Counted from the stretch's first letter, positions 8,901 to 15,909 are shown. The stretch is 64,000 bases of DNA from Paenibacillus sp. MSJ-34 (GCF_018918005.1 NZ_JAHLPR010000043.1:1-64000); one strand, 5' to 3'. Numbers and translations: made by a program. Notes: generated by a model from the sequence alone, not told the origin.

Positions 8901-10534
8901 TGGGCCTTCACCTCTACTATTGTTGCCCCGGTAATCTCAACATTGTCGATCGGCACGGAATCCCCGTTTTTATCGTTAATTTGCAGCTCGTTACGCAACG
9001 AATCCGCTTCCAGCCCTGCCGTCATCGTAAAGCCAAGCCGAAGTTTACCGGGTGATAAAATCTCGGCTGAGACGAGACCGATCGCCAGTTCGTTATACGG
9101 AGAAATATAAACATTGTCGTCTCCCTGTTTGATGAACAAATGGCGGTAGCGGTCCGGCAGACCGAAGCTTTTATCGCCGCCGTCCTTGCCGGAATCCCCT
9201 TTGGACGGATCCACAACGAGGAAGTTAATTTTTTGCGCATCCGCTTTCATTTTAATATCGACATAAGTGCCGTACCGATCCTTTTGGCCGGCGGGAAACT
9301 TCGTTGCGCCTACAGGCCAATCCGTCGACGGCTCGGCAACATCTCCCCACAACCACAGGGCGTAGTCGCTATGGTTATCATCTTCTCGCGCGTAATGAAC
9401 CCGGACCGTGTCGTCCGGAAGATCGGCCGGTTCGAATTGATATACTGTGTCCGATCCTTGCTTCAGCCATACTTCGTTCATGTCCGGGGAGACGATGGCA
9501 AATTTTTTGTCCCCGCTGTCTTTCTCGCCGCTAACGCGATTGACGACAACGATGCCGACCTTCCCAGGCGCATCGGCCAGTTTGATATCTACAAAAGCGC
9601 CATATTCGTCAACTTGTCCGGCTGGAAAAGGAGTGGCTCCCGACGGCCAATTGTCGGAAGGAGCCGCGACATCGTCGAAGATCCACAGCCCCATATTGCC
9701 GTAATTTCCGTCCGTCCTTTGGTAATGAATCCGCAAATGATCGGCAGGTACCGGAGGGGCCTCCTTCGGTTGAACCTGACCGGCGTCGCCTGTCGGCACG
9801 CTATACTCGGCGGCAACAGCGTTGGTTGTCGCATCGTATGTAAATGTCACATTCGAGTCTTCGGGAAGCCCTAGCTCCTCTCTACCCGCTGGATAAACCG
9901 GGTCGCTTGCCTCATCGGTTCCCAAAATGACCTGGAATTCGTGATTTCCGGCGTATACGCTGACGGTTACCGTATACACGTTGTCATAATCGGCATCCGT
10001 CAAAACCATCCGCGAATTCGCGGGAGACCAGTCAGCCGGCTCGCCGATGCCGGTCTGGAAGCTGCCGATGATTCTTGGAAGCTTGTCCGGTTCAATCGGG
10101 ATATAAAATGTGGAGTCTGCAATCCGGTGAGTTCCATGATGATAATAGAACGTCACATCGGAATCGTAAGGCAAAGTAATCTGAATGTTGTCGCCTTTAC
10201 CCGTTCCGTCAGGATTGGAATAATTGCCATATCCGTAACTCTCATTCCACTTGCCGTCTATAGCAACTTTGTATTCATACGTTCCTGCCGGGAGTCTTCC
10301 CGTAAATTCATAATAGCCATCGCCCAGAGGGATCATTTCCGTGGCGGTAGCGCCCGGATCCCAGTCGGCGGCGGCGCCAAGCTCCGTTTGCAGATCGCCC
10401 GCAAGAACAACCTTGCCCTGGGCGGAATTCGCATTCGCTTCCGCGGGAGGAATGCCGACAAGGGAAATAATGAGAGCGACGATCGATACGAGCGACCAAA
10501 ACCTTTTACAGCTTGCAATCCACCTCATGTTCAT
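2903..10534 (-). CDS. SLH-anchored bifunctional amylopullulanase (two GH13 domains)
   Basis: A 2543-residue secreted starch-degrading enzyme. A signal peptide (about 1-34) is followed by two X25-type beta-sandwich modules (40-245), two CBM41 starch-binding modules (265-480) and a CBM48-like region. Next comes a type I pullulanase domain with the signature YNWGYDP at 796-802, nucleophile D910, acid/base E939 and D1030. After it come a Big_2 module (about 1266-1350), a third CBM41, two beta-sandwich modules and an alpha-amylase domain starting near 1658 with D1867, E1896 and D1962. A Gly/Ser linker, a beta-rich module and three SLH repeats (about 2362-2543) anchor it to the cell wall. All six catalytic acids are present, so both domains should be active on alpha-1,6 and alpha-1,4 links. 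The start has an AAAGGAGG site. Two LacI-family operators lie upstream, suggesting maltodextrin and carbon control. It is monocistronic. Confidence 0.93.
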   Translation of the reverse strand: MNMRWIASCKRFWSLVSIVALIISLVGIPPAEANANSAQGKVVLAGDLQTELGAAADWDPGATATEMIPLGDGYYEFTGRLPAGTYEYKVAIDGKWNESYGYGNYSNPDGTGKGDNIQITLPYDSDVTFYYHHGTHRIADSTFYIPIEPDKLPRIIGSFQTGIGEPADWSPANSRMVLTDADYDNVYTVTVSVYAGNHEFQVILGTDEASDPVYPAGREELGLPEDSNVTFTYDATTNAVAAEYSVPTGDAGQVQPKEAPPVPADHLRIHYQRTDGNYGNMGLWIFDDVAAPSDNWPSGATPFPAGQVDEYGAFVDIKLADAPGKVGIVVVNRVSGEKDSGDKKFAIVSPDMNEVWLKQGSDTVYQFEPADLPDDTVRVHYAREDDNHSDYALWLWGDVAEPSTDWPVGATKFPAGQKDRYGTYVDIKMKADAQKINFLVVDPSKGDSGKDGGDKSFGLPDRYRHLFIKQGDDNVYISPYNELAIGLVSAEILSPGKLRLGFTMTAGLEADSLRNELQINDKNGDSVPIDNVEITGATIVEVKAQFGLDAAPLNVTYSGKTVSASAGWRMLDEMYYYGGDDLGATYRAGGATLKLWAPLAEKVAANFYDKDDATKQIGTLELAKGEQGVWSIDVEPGDLGVQDFRGYYYQYEVTNQGVTKKVLDPYAKSMAEFRVDTKGEAVGPDGDTVGKAAIVDLSGTDPAADYGFANIPGYEKREDAIIWEIHVRDFTSDPSIQDDLHTSTWGTFDAFKSKLDYIKSLGVTHVQLLPVMAWYYGDEAAMKERELEYSAKDNEYNWGYDPHNYFSPDGAYSENPRDPELRIRELKAMIHAIHEADMGVILDVVYTHMAKADFLNDIVPNYYAFQDANGNFIGGFGNNLATNRKMAEKLMIDSVTYWFDEYKIDGMRWDMMGDATYEAVQNAYNAAAAIHPNALFIGEGWRTFGGHLSDPSLEGQGADQDWMDQTDDVGVFSDEFRNELKSGFGSEGEPRFITGGARDIGVIFNNIKAQPGNTPADSPGDMVQYIEAHDNLTLYDVIAQSIKKDPAVPANDLEIHKRIRLGNLLTLTSQGTAFLHAGQEYGRTKQWKGEGVPEQKYHELMDEAGKPFGYFIHDSYDSSDAVNMFDWEKAANEDRYPVNAATREYTAGLIELRKSTDAFRLGDQTLVNSNVTLMPIPEIQSQDLVIAYENRATDGTGIYYVFVNADHRERTLTLDHDLTKGAVLVDNDEAGTAEVSVKSGFVLTPGSITLDPLTAVVIKLDAPPSVLESLTADKDNYLLQVGTTHQTAIYANYDDGSIRNVTKRAAYASSNPHVAAVTATGLVQAVAEGTAVIQVSYGGIRTDISVTVTADPVDDKRYLQFNYIRPDRDYTDWNIWVWNTGAKNDQIDFTGFENGIATALIEVAPETTSVGFVLRKGKDWATGKQDVPDDRIIPLTPGESFTKVNVTSMVRELDILPSIQGPELADGNITFLYRDDKLFRIGKMDSITNVQVKINGKLHAMSYDPAKEWFGYTLSDVQSGTYVYTFIVTRNGETVEITDPKNTVNGVSQVVYHRPTVDIEAAVNPGAIAHNENAVVTIRASSAEPVAFREAYIDLTELGGPAKVKLDNELMEQSIAVKEPVAAGSKTIAITLVDQYGNQHKGSAAVTVKARNYGGKLDFDWDEARIYFVLTDRFMDGDESNNFNVDKSHPEAYHGGDFRGLIDKLDYIQDLGVNTLWITPIVDNIDFNKGADFNGKQYGYHGYWAKDFTKIDEHLGDLDTFKELIDKAHDRGIKIMVDIVLNHTGYGLKPGDNRPGITQEDKDRFAGMLRTDEISADVDPIKGELAGLPDFITENPDVRRQIIDWQAGWLERARTKRGDTIDYFRVDTVKHVEDTTWKAFKNTLTQIDPKFKLIGEYFGATVDSDGGTLQSGQMDSLLDFGFKGRARDFVNGDVESVEAYLADREAKLDNTRMMGQFLSSHDEDGFLSHYVNGDKAKLMAAAALQITSKGQPVIYYGEELGRSGKNAGDMSKGEFSENRGDMPWDRLDAERKLHSHYKKLLNIRAQYSKVFSKGTRTTIAASNDKGYLAFGKRYEGQNAVTAINVKNAEQTVTMTVPFAAGSKVKDVYSGKDYRVASDRNVTIVLPAMADGGTAVLVSAESEGGGGGDGSGSSGRSENSGKSGMKDKAIEANPGQKFIIEETLRSGEGEKVSVDLEADVNEVLLPLRAAEMLGSKFLELKKGGLTIMIPSALLKDLQHLIGDDQASGTLISFKVNEVSSASALSLLAKAKAVEKARLNLAGKMFDIELSAIAKDGKEYRLDRFAAPMTLRFDLEAGMNAKWTSVYFVADSGKLEYAGGKRANGKLIAEVFHLGKYAALEYDKTFADMEGHWAESAVKELAAMQVVNGTGDGKFSPGQRLTRAEFAAMLVRAMALNLSDEESAEFADVDSGAWYASYVAAAYRHGLVHGKGGNLFAPHATITREEMAVMLVRACRIIGEVELAGGEAASIADVEQIASWAAQDVHEAVSNGLMRGRGQGQFAPKAATTRAESAQAVLNLLHKLQ

Positions 10535-10580
10535 TGGAACCTCCTTTAATAAAATTTATGCTTCGTACATGTTTATTTCT

Positions 10581-10596
10581 GTGCAAACGTTTGCAC
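10581..10596. promoter_or_regulatory. LacI-family operator (MalR/CcpA-like), proximal
   Basis: GTGCAAACGTTTGCAC is a perfect 16-bp palindrome 47 bp upstream of the amylopullulanase start. The GCAAACGTTTGC core is typical of LacI-family maltose regulators and also satisfies the catabolite-responsive element pattern. Its position suits repression or catabolite control; which protein binds cannot be read from the sequence. Confidence 0.75.
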
Positions 10597-10700
10597 AAAA
10601 TCGATGAGTTCACTCTTTTCAATTCAAACGGCACATTCCGTAAACACGGCAATTTTCGTCATTTTCCGAGTCAGTCTCTTGACTTGAAAAGCGTTTATTG

Positions 10701-10714
10701 TGGAAACGTTTGCA
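10701..10714. promoter_or_regulatory. LacI-family operator (MalR/CcpA-like), distal
   Basis: TGGAAACGTTTGCA repeats the AAACGTTT core of the proximal site. The centres are about 119 bp apart, a distance that would allow looping by a tetrameric or paired regulator. Confidence 0.65.
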
Positions 10715-11299
10715 TTTTCATTTTATTCTTGCTTCGCTCACTCGTCAACCCTGTTTTTTTGATAGGTGTGCCGTGCGAATAGATTACTGTTTAACGAAAA
10801 CGGTAGATTTACGGACACTATACCTTGATCCAAAAGACTGAACGATGTCCGTCTGTATCAGTAACGCCAAAACCTACCGCTATTTTTCCCCCTTTTATCG
10901 TTTCCCTCGAATTACCGCCAATTTCCGGCGCTAATCCGGTATGTTGCCTACCAAGAAAAGATATCCTGAAAAATAACGCCGGAATATCCCGCTAAACGCC
11001 CCGAAAGGCATAAAACGAACAATTTAGCGCCAGTTTTTCCCGTTCAAATAGAAACCGGAGCTGTAGTCGACCGACGCCGACATGGGGCGAAACACCGAGC
11101 GCCGGGAACTGCGCGCGGTGCGAAAACCATACCGACTCAGACCGGCCTCCTTCGCATCCCGAACTTATACGATCAGGATGCGAACTGCCGGCAACAGCGC
11201 CTATCCGACGGGCGGACGCTCCTTTTTTTTCCGCTTATCTTCTACTCACTTACCGCTTACGACCACCAACTTACGACTTACTGACTTCAACCTGCCACC

Positions 11300-11509
11300 T
11301 TAGATGATGTACACCCAGCCTACATATTGCGGACTGAGACCGATCAGATCGGTATAGTATTTGATGAACACATTACGGATGAGAACGCCACCGACCGACA
11401 GAATCGGCCCGGGCAGCGCCAGCCGCCATTTCCGCCGCAAAGTAAGCCCCGTGCCGGCGAAGCGAAAGGCTCCCCGGATCGAACCTGCTGCTTTTTTCCA
11501 AAAAAGCAT
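11300..11509 (-). pseudogene. Truncated GPH/MFS sugar symporter remnant
   Basis: Only about 69 codons remain. The last 45 residues (RRKWRLALPGPILSVGG, then IKYYTDLIGLSPQYVGWVYII) match the first transmembrane segment of glycoside-pentoside-hexuronide:cation symporters, which run to about 450 residues with twelve helices. The frame stops right after VYII, exactly where the second helix should follow, and the DNA beyond is low-complexity text unrelated to a transporter. The first 20-25 codons read oddly, so the true N-terminus may also be altered. It cannot make a working transporter. It may be a relic of a sugar gene once linked to the starch enzyme, which is an inference. Confidence 0.6.
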
Positions 11510-11800
11510 TGCCTTCTCCCCTTTGCTTTCAAATACGCGGGCGGATCTTTCCTATATTGTAAAGGATGGAGCAACTCCGGATTAAAGAAGTATTTTCGAT
11601 CGTAACGGATGTATTTGATCCTTAGAAAACAATATAGTAAAACGTTAACATGCAGAGATAAACTTTTTCGTAATGAATTCATGTCTATTCAAGGTTTCTG
11701 ATATCCTACTTTCTCACTTGCATTAGTGTTGTACAATGGGTGGTGAAGAATGGTTCTCCCGGTAAAAGGGAGCGACCGCGACGATAAAAGGAGGATGCTC

Positions 11801-12214
11801 ATGGAAAATCGAGTGAATGTGCTGCATGAAATTCCAAGCTCACAGGAATACATTGCTTTGCGGTTAACTGCAGGCCTAAGTTCGAAAGACGACTCAGCGG
11901 TACAAACGGCTTTGGGCCGCTCGATCTTATCGGTGGCTGTCAGGAATGAGAATTCGGAGCTTATCGGCATGGGAAGAATGATTGGCGATGGAGGTTGTTA
12001 CGTTCAAATTGTCGATGTCATTGTCAATCCCGCTCACCAAGATCATGAGATCGGCGACATTATCATGCGCGAGTTGCTGGAATATGCGGACAAAAATGTC
12101 CCAAAAGACGCCGATGTGACGCTAATAACGGATTTGCCGCAAATTGCATTTTATCAAAAATATGGCTTTAAGCTTATCTATCCGGAATTATACGGCATGT
12201 CCAGAAAGCGATAG
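11801..12214 (+). CDS. GNAT-family N-acetyltransferase
   Basis: A 137-residue single-domain GNAT protein that would transfer an acetyl group from acetyl-CoA to an amine; the substrate is unknown. Visible signs are the IGMGRMIGDGG strand-turn near residues 54-65, IVDVIVNPAHQDHEIGDIIM as beta-4 and the acetyl-CoA loop region, and IAFYQKYGFKLI near the C-terminus. The loop reads HQDHEIGD where Q/RxxGxG/A is usual, so CoA binding could be modified. The start was set at the ATG six bases after AAAAGGAGG; the frame is open 17 codons further upstream but without a ribosome site. It converges on the DUF2306 gene. Confidence 0.85.
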   Translation: MENRVNVLHEIPSSQEYIALRLTAGLSSKDDSAVQTALGRSILSVAVRNENSELIGMGRMIGDGGCYVQIVDVIVNPAHQDHEIGDIIMRELLEYADKNVPKDADVTLITDLPQIAFYQKYGFKLIYPELYGMSRKR

Positions 12215-12289
12215 GAACTTTGCAAGACCGTATCGCCGGGGAGCACGGGCACGGGCGGACGCTTCCCGGCTGACCTGTCTTCTTGCGCT

Positions 12290-12925
12290 TCATTTACGCT
12301 TGGATGCGAGCAGCTTCCATTCGACGATCATGAAATTAAGCAAGAGAGCGGCCCAAATATTGACATTCAATGCTTCTTCAATCATTTTTTCTCTTCCTTC
12401 AGGCAAGGTTAATCCATGCAATGCAAAATAGATTAGCAGCAATACGGGCACCGCAACGCGCCCGCTAACGGCCGCCAGCGTTACGCCGAAACTGCGGATC
12501 ATCCATTTGCGATGTTCGTCGAATGACTTCCGAACGGCGGCGCGATATCCTTTCCAACAAGTAAACAACCATATAAGCGATAAAGCGAGAAAAGAAATTG
12601 CTTTTGTGAAGTTTTCTATATAGACGACGATTGCCAAAGCGCACAATCCGCTCAAAAAGACGCTGCCGACATAAACCCTTCCGAGATAACGATGAACGTT
12701 GGGCGACTTCGTGCGAATGCGATCGATAAATTGGAAGAAACCAGATACCAGGGCAAGGCAAGCAAACATAATATGAGCGATCAATAAAGGAAAATGTATG
12801 GCTGTCGACGCAACGGGCACGCGGCTTAAGGCCGGATTCAATGTAAAATAGGGGGCGGCAAAAGGAATCGTCACGCCCAAAGAGACGATGACCAATAACC
12901 ACCACCATTTTTTATACGATGTCAC
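12290..12925 (-). CDS. DUF2306-family membrane protein
   Basis: A 211-residue protein with about six transmembrane helices (about 7-27, 43-66, 85-104, 108-126, 144-166 and 185-203). The H-rich second helix (FPLLIAHIMFACLAL), the PNVHRYLGRVYV loop and the DEHRKWMIRSF segment are hallmarks of DUF2306. The conserved His residues suggest cofactor or metal binding, but the function is not established. It stands between a GNAT gene and a hydrolase operon and does not obviously belong to either. Confidence 0.8.
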   Translation of the reverse strand: MTSYKKWWWLLVIVSLGVTIPFAAPYFTLNPALSRVPVASTAIHFPLLIAHIMFACLALVSGFFQFIDRIRTKSPNVHRYLGRVYVGSVFLSGLCALAIVVYIENFTKAISFLALSLIWLFTCWKGYRAAVRKSFDEHRKWMIRSFGVTLAAVSGRVAVPVLLLIYFALHGLTLPEGREKMIEEALNVNIWAALLLNFMIVEWKLLASKRK

Positions 12926-13017
12926 GTACGGTTCACCCCTTATTTTATTCGATATCTATCATCATAGACTTCAAGTCTAAATGACCTCTAAATGAATTCT
13001 AAATAAAATATAAAATA

Positions 13018-13052
13018 TGAAAAAGAGCGACCTTCTTATGAAAGAAGATCGC
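13018..13052 (-). terminator. Terminator of the arsR-AHSA1-hydrolase operon
   Basis: On the minus strand GCGATCTTCTT and AAGAAGGTCGC pair around a TCAT loop (one G-T wobble), followed by TCTTTTTC. It lies 60 bp past the hydrolase stop. Confidence 0.85.
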
Positions 13053-13111
13053 CCTGCGAACCGAAAGCGAATGCGGTTTTATTCGGAACCGATGCCGATA
13101 TATCGGCGCCG

Positions 13112-13912
13112 TTAATTGGCAAAAAATTCGCGTATCGCTTCCGTCACTTTATCGGGCGACATCCAGAATGCGCTATGGTCCAAGCCCTCTAAAGCCATAT
13201 ACGTACAGCTAGGCAGCAATTCGGTTAGCGCTTTGGCGCCCTCGTGGAAGAACGGCGGGCTGTTCGCGCCGACCGCCACGGCGGCAGGAGCGTCAAAACG
13301 CCAGCGGTCGCGAGGCAGCGGCTTGCCGTCTTGGGTTCCTTGTACGATCATGCCGTCATACGCGAGAGTGTGCGCATACTTCACCATCAACTCCCATGAC
13401 GGGTCGGCCTTCATCGGCTCAATGTATTCGGCCGGAACGCCGACAGCCGCGGTCATGAAATATTCGACGGCTTCGCTGCGCTTGCCGGATTGGACCAATA
13501 CCGTCACATGTTCGACATAATCGGCCGGTACCGGCGGCCGGCTGTCGTCGACGATAAAGGAAGGCTCGTAGAGGAAGAGCTTATCGATCTTCCCGCCGAG
13601 CGCTGTTGCTATATCCAACGCGAGAACGCAGCCTGCGGAGCCACTGACAAGAGAAGCTTTCTCTCCGATCGCGTCAAGCAATGCTTCGACGTCTTCAATT
13701 TCGCGCGCCGGAGCGTAAGGCATCGTATCGCCGCTTCCCCCGCGGCCGCGCCGATCGTAGTTGTAGACCGTAAAATGCTCTGAGAGCAGCCCGGCCAAGC
13801 CGTCGAGATCATGATGGTCCGAAGCGGTGGTACCGACCAGAATGATGGCCGGACCGCTTCCCGTTTTTTCGTAAGCGATCGAAGTGCCGTCTTTGGAAAC
13901 GACTGTTTGCAT
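13112..13912 (-). CDS. Alpha/beta hydrolase
   Basis: A 266-residue alpha/beta-hydrolase-fold protein of the small esterase/lipase type. The NYDRRGRGGSGD turn near residues 51-62 is the classic strand after the oxyanion region. The nucleophile is Ser92 in VSGSAGC (G-x-S-x-G), and the C-terminal GLDHSAFW supplies the catalytic His. The substrate is unknown. It is the third gene of an arsR-AHSA1-hydrolase operon, 30 bp after the AHSA1 stop, with an AAGGAGGAG site. Genes of this kind next to AHSA1 proteins are often of unknown role. A 12-bp tandem duplication lies in the junction with the preceding gene. Confidence 0.85.
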   Translation of the reverse strand: MQTVVSKDGTSIAYEKTGSGPAIILVGTTASDHHDLDGLAGLLSEHFTVYNYDRRGRGGSGDTMPYAPAREIEDVEALLDAIGEKASLVSGSAGCVLALDIATALGGKIDKLFLYEPSFIVDDSRPPVPADYVEHVTVLVQSGKRSEAVEYFMTAAVGVPAEYIEPMKADPSWELMVKYAHTLAYDGMIVQGTQDGKPLPRDRWRFDAPAAVAVGANSPPFFHEGAKALTELLPSCTYMALEGLDHSAFWMSPDKVTEAIREFFAN

Positions 13913-13942
13913 TTATTTCTCCTCCTTATATTAACCTTCATA

Positions 13943-14440
13943 TTAACCTTCGTTATGTAATTTGACGGCAAGCCGTTCCAGCGTTTCGGCCATGCCTTCA
14001 ACCATGCCGAGCGCTTCCGCGTTCTCGAGATCCTCGACATTCGCAAAGCGGGTCGTAATCTTCAAGACCGTTCGGGCCCCGTCTTGGTCGAATGTAACGA
14101 CCGTATCCATCTCGCTGCCTTCGACGGGCTTCCAGTTTCCGTCGGCGAACCGATGGATAAATGCAAGCAGCTTCGGCGCTTGGACTTCGCGATACGTCGC
14201 AACGCATCGCGCGATTTCGCCGTTGCCTTCATCCGGTCTTAATTCATACCGCCACAGCCCGCCGGGGCGTACTTCCATCTCGTGAACGACTGCCGTCCAA
14301 TGCTTCGGACCCCACCATTGCGCGATATGTTTAGGCTCGGTCCAGGCGCGCCATACCTTCTCCGGCGGAGCGGTAAGCGTCCGTTCGACGATCAGTTCGC
14401 GCGTTTCCGGCCGTTTCGTAATGATCGTTTTACTAGTCAC
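13943..14440 (-). CDS. SRPBCC/AHSA1-domain protein
   Basis: A 165-residue protein of the START/Bet v1-like AHSA1 family, small hydrophobic-pocket proteins commonly encoded next to ArsR regulators. The pattern VERTLTAPPEKVWRAWTEP followed by QWWGPKHW is diagnostic, and the C-terminal GMAETLERLA helix closes the pocket. The ligand is unknown. Translation appears to start at GTG: AAAGGA lies six bases before it, and this GTG overlaps the stop of the short frame upstream (GTGACTAG), which suggests translational coupling. ArsR is encoded upstream on the same strand and probably controls the operon. Confidence 0.85.
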   Translation of the reverse strand: MTSKTIITKRPETRELIVERTLTAPPEKVWRAWTEPKHIAQWWGPKHWTAVVHEMEVRPGGLWRYELRPDEGNGEIARCVATYREVQAPKLLAFIHRFADGNWKPVEGSEMDTVVTFDQDGARTVLKITTRFANVEDLENAEALGMVEGMAETLERLAVKLHNEG

Positions 14441-14537
14441 GTCTCATCCTTTCCAAGCGCTGTTCCAGCCTATCCAGCCGTTCTCGCCAAATCTGCTCGT
14501 AACGCTTCCATATTCTTGAGATCAAACCGTTCGTCAA
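14433..14537 (-). CDS. Possible 34-residue ORF resembling a second ArsR C-terminus
   Basis: After the arsR stop, GAAAGGAGA is followed by a possible TTG start and a 34-codon frame ending at a TAG that overlaps the GTG of the AHSA1 gene. Its sequence includes QIWRERLDRLEQRLERM, which aligns without gaps to the last 17 residues of the neighbouring ArsR (QVWDDRMDNLEEYLNKM): eight identities and several conservative changes. The peptide would be a highly charged amphipathic helix. It could be a relic of a duplicated arsR, or a short coupled ORF that carries ribosomes to the AHSA1 start. Expression is unproven. Confidence 0.4.
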   Translation of the reverse strand: MTNGLISRIWKRYEQIWRERLDRLEQRLERMRRD

Positions 14538-14556
14538 AAACGACGCTTCTCCTTTC

Positions 14557-14874
14557 TCACATTTTATTCAAATACTCTTCGAGGTTGTCCATCCTGTCAT
14601 CCCACACCTGACTGAACGATTGAAGCCAGGCGTTGATTTCTTGAAACGGCTGCGCCTCGAGACTGTAAATTCGCAGCTGCGCCTTCTTCTGAACGCGGAC
14701 GATGCCTAGTTCTGCCAGAATGCGCAAATGCCTGGAGACATGGGGCTGACTGATTCCTAATTTCCCCACGATTTCGCTTACGGAACTCGGTCCCTCCTTC
14801 AATATTTGCAAAATATTAAAGCGGTTCGGCTCGGTGATCGCGAAAAGTTTCGGTTGAATTGTTTGACTGTTCAT
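14557..14874 (-). CDS. ArsR-family transcriptional regulator
   Basis: A 105-residue winged-helix repressor. The helix-turn-helix is ILKEGPSSVSEIVGKLGISQPHVSRHLRILAELGIV, with a wing containing RVQKKAQLRIYSL. It lacks the CxC metal site of ArsR/SmtB sensors, so it belongs to the metal-independent ArsR group often paired with AHSA1 genes. The start was set at the ATG of MNSQT; seven further in-frame codons upstream lack a ribosome site, and no good one precedes either start. The DNA just upstream (14880-14925) is an AT-rich alternating TA/CA tract that could hold promoter and operator. Confidence 0.85.
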   Translation of the reverse strand: MNSQTIQPKLFAITEPNRFNILQILKEGPSSVSEIVGKLGISQPHVSRHLRILAELGIVRVQKKAQLRIYSLEAQPFQEINAWLQSFSQVWDDRMDNLEEYLNKM

Positions 14875-14997
14875 ACTCACAATATACACACACACATATA
14901 TATATATGTCAATATATATAAATCATTTTTTCACACGGCAAAAAATAAAGCGCCCCGAACACTACGGTCAGGGTGCTTACATGTTACGTCTTCTATA

Positions 14998-15749
14998 TCA
15001 ATGTTTTTTCGCACGAATTTCCTCTTCCAGAGCTTGGATGATTTCCGCAGGCTCCTTCGCGCCCAGATCCCCTGCGCCGCGCTTACGCACGGAAACCGTC
15101 CCGGAATTTTTCTCATTCTCGCCCAATACGAACATATACGGCAACTTTTCAAGTTGGGCTTCACGAATTTTGTAACCGAGCTTTTCGCTGCGGTCATCCA
15201 CTTCGGTTCGAATTCCCTTGCCTTCCAACATTTGCTTCACTTGCAAGGCGTAATCGATATATTTGTCCGAAACTGGAAGAAGATTCACTTGGACCGGTGC
15301 GATCCATAACGGGAAAGCGCCGGTGAAATGCTCTATCAAAATGCCGATAAACCGGTCGACCGAACCGTACGCCGCGCGATGGATCACGACAGGCCGATGC
15401 TTCTGGTTGTCCTCGCCGATATAGGACAGGTCGGATTTCTCGGGCATTTGGAAATCGAGCTGGATCGTTCCGCATTGCCAACTGCGCTTCAAGGCGTCGC
15501 TTGAGCCATTAAATGCGCTGTGCTGTGCCTGTATACCTCCAGTCCGTCTTTGGAATCCAGCGTAACGATTTCGATATAGCTTTCCTGTTCGACGGGACGG
15601 CTCAAATCGGCCGGTTTCCCGTCGATTTTGCCGGCGACGGCATTCTTCTTCAATCCCGGACTGATCGATTCCGCGATTTGCTCGACGGTCGTGCCGACAG
15701 GATACTCCCTTACGCTTCCATCCGGCAAAGTAACCTGAACTGTTGACAT
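14998..15749 (-). pseudogene. thrS: Internally deleted threonyl-tRNA synthetase
   Basis: The locus has both ends of ThrRS but not the middle. From an ATG preceded by GGAGGGATAGAG, the N-terminal TGS domain (STVQVTLPDGSVREYPVG) reads to HSTAHLMAQA, the start of the second editing-associated domain. The frame then meets a stop two codons later. In another frame the C-terminal part begins at DALKRSWQCGTIQLDFQMPE and runs through the end of the catalytic core and the anticodon-binding domain to EEEIRAKKH. A normal enzyme has about 640 residues; about 390 residues, including most of the catalytic core, are missing, and the junction (near 15490-15510) is out of frame. It cannot charge tRNA. Another thrS must exist elsewhere. 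Bacillus also has two copies, thrS and T-box-controlled thrZ. Confidence 0.85.
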
Positions 15750-15780
15750 CTCTATCCCTCCACGATTATTTTTGAACGCA

Positions 15781-15900
15781 AAAAAACACATCTCATCCGC
15801 CAAGGGACGAGTGCGTTCAGCTCGTGGTTCCACCCTATGCCATTTGGAAGGATTTCACTTGCGTGTCTGCGAGCGCAGATCCGGTTTTCCTTTCACGTCT
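15781..15900 (-). promoter_or_regulatory. 3' half of a T-box leader (antiterminator and terminator) of thrS
   Basis: On the minus strand AGGGTGGAACCACG (15823-15836) is the conserved T-box sequence of the antiterminator bulge. It is followed by a terminator whose arms ACGCACTCGTCC and GGATGAGATGTGT pair well and end in seven T residues (about 15781-15816), 32 bp before the thrS start. A further hairpin, TCTGCG/CGCAGA, lies upstream near 15875 and could be stem III. No stem I with an AGTA box or a Thr specifier could be found further upstream; that space is taken by four short dyad repeats. The leader therefore looks decapitated. Confidence 0.75.
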
Positions 15901-15909
15901 TTCCTTGTC

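Larger units (their letters stand above)
10535..11299. other. Upstream region of the amylopullulanase gene and degenerate intergenic repeats
   Basis: The first 250 bp hold the two operators. From about 10780 to 11060 the text resembles the repeats seen near 50760-50950, with units such as AACGAAAACGGTAGATTT followed by CGGACA. From 11240 to 11299 there is a low-complexity stretch rich in CTTAC and ACTTACGAC units that abuts the break in the truncated symporter gene. No gene is supported here. Confidence 0.5.

Noticed and set aside
11082-11303. 73-codon frame upstream of the symporter remnant
   Set aside because: Low-complexity Arg/Thr/Leu-rich text, with no start signal; it reflects the simple-sequence tract.
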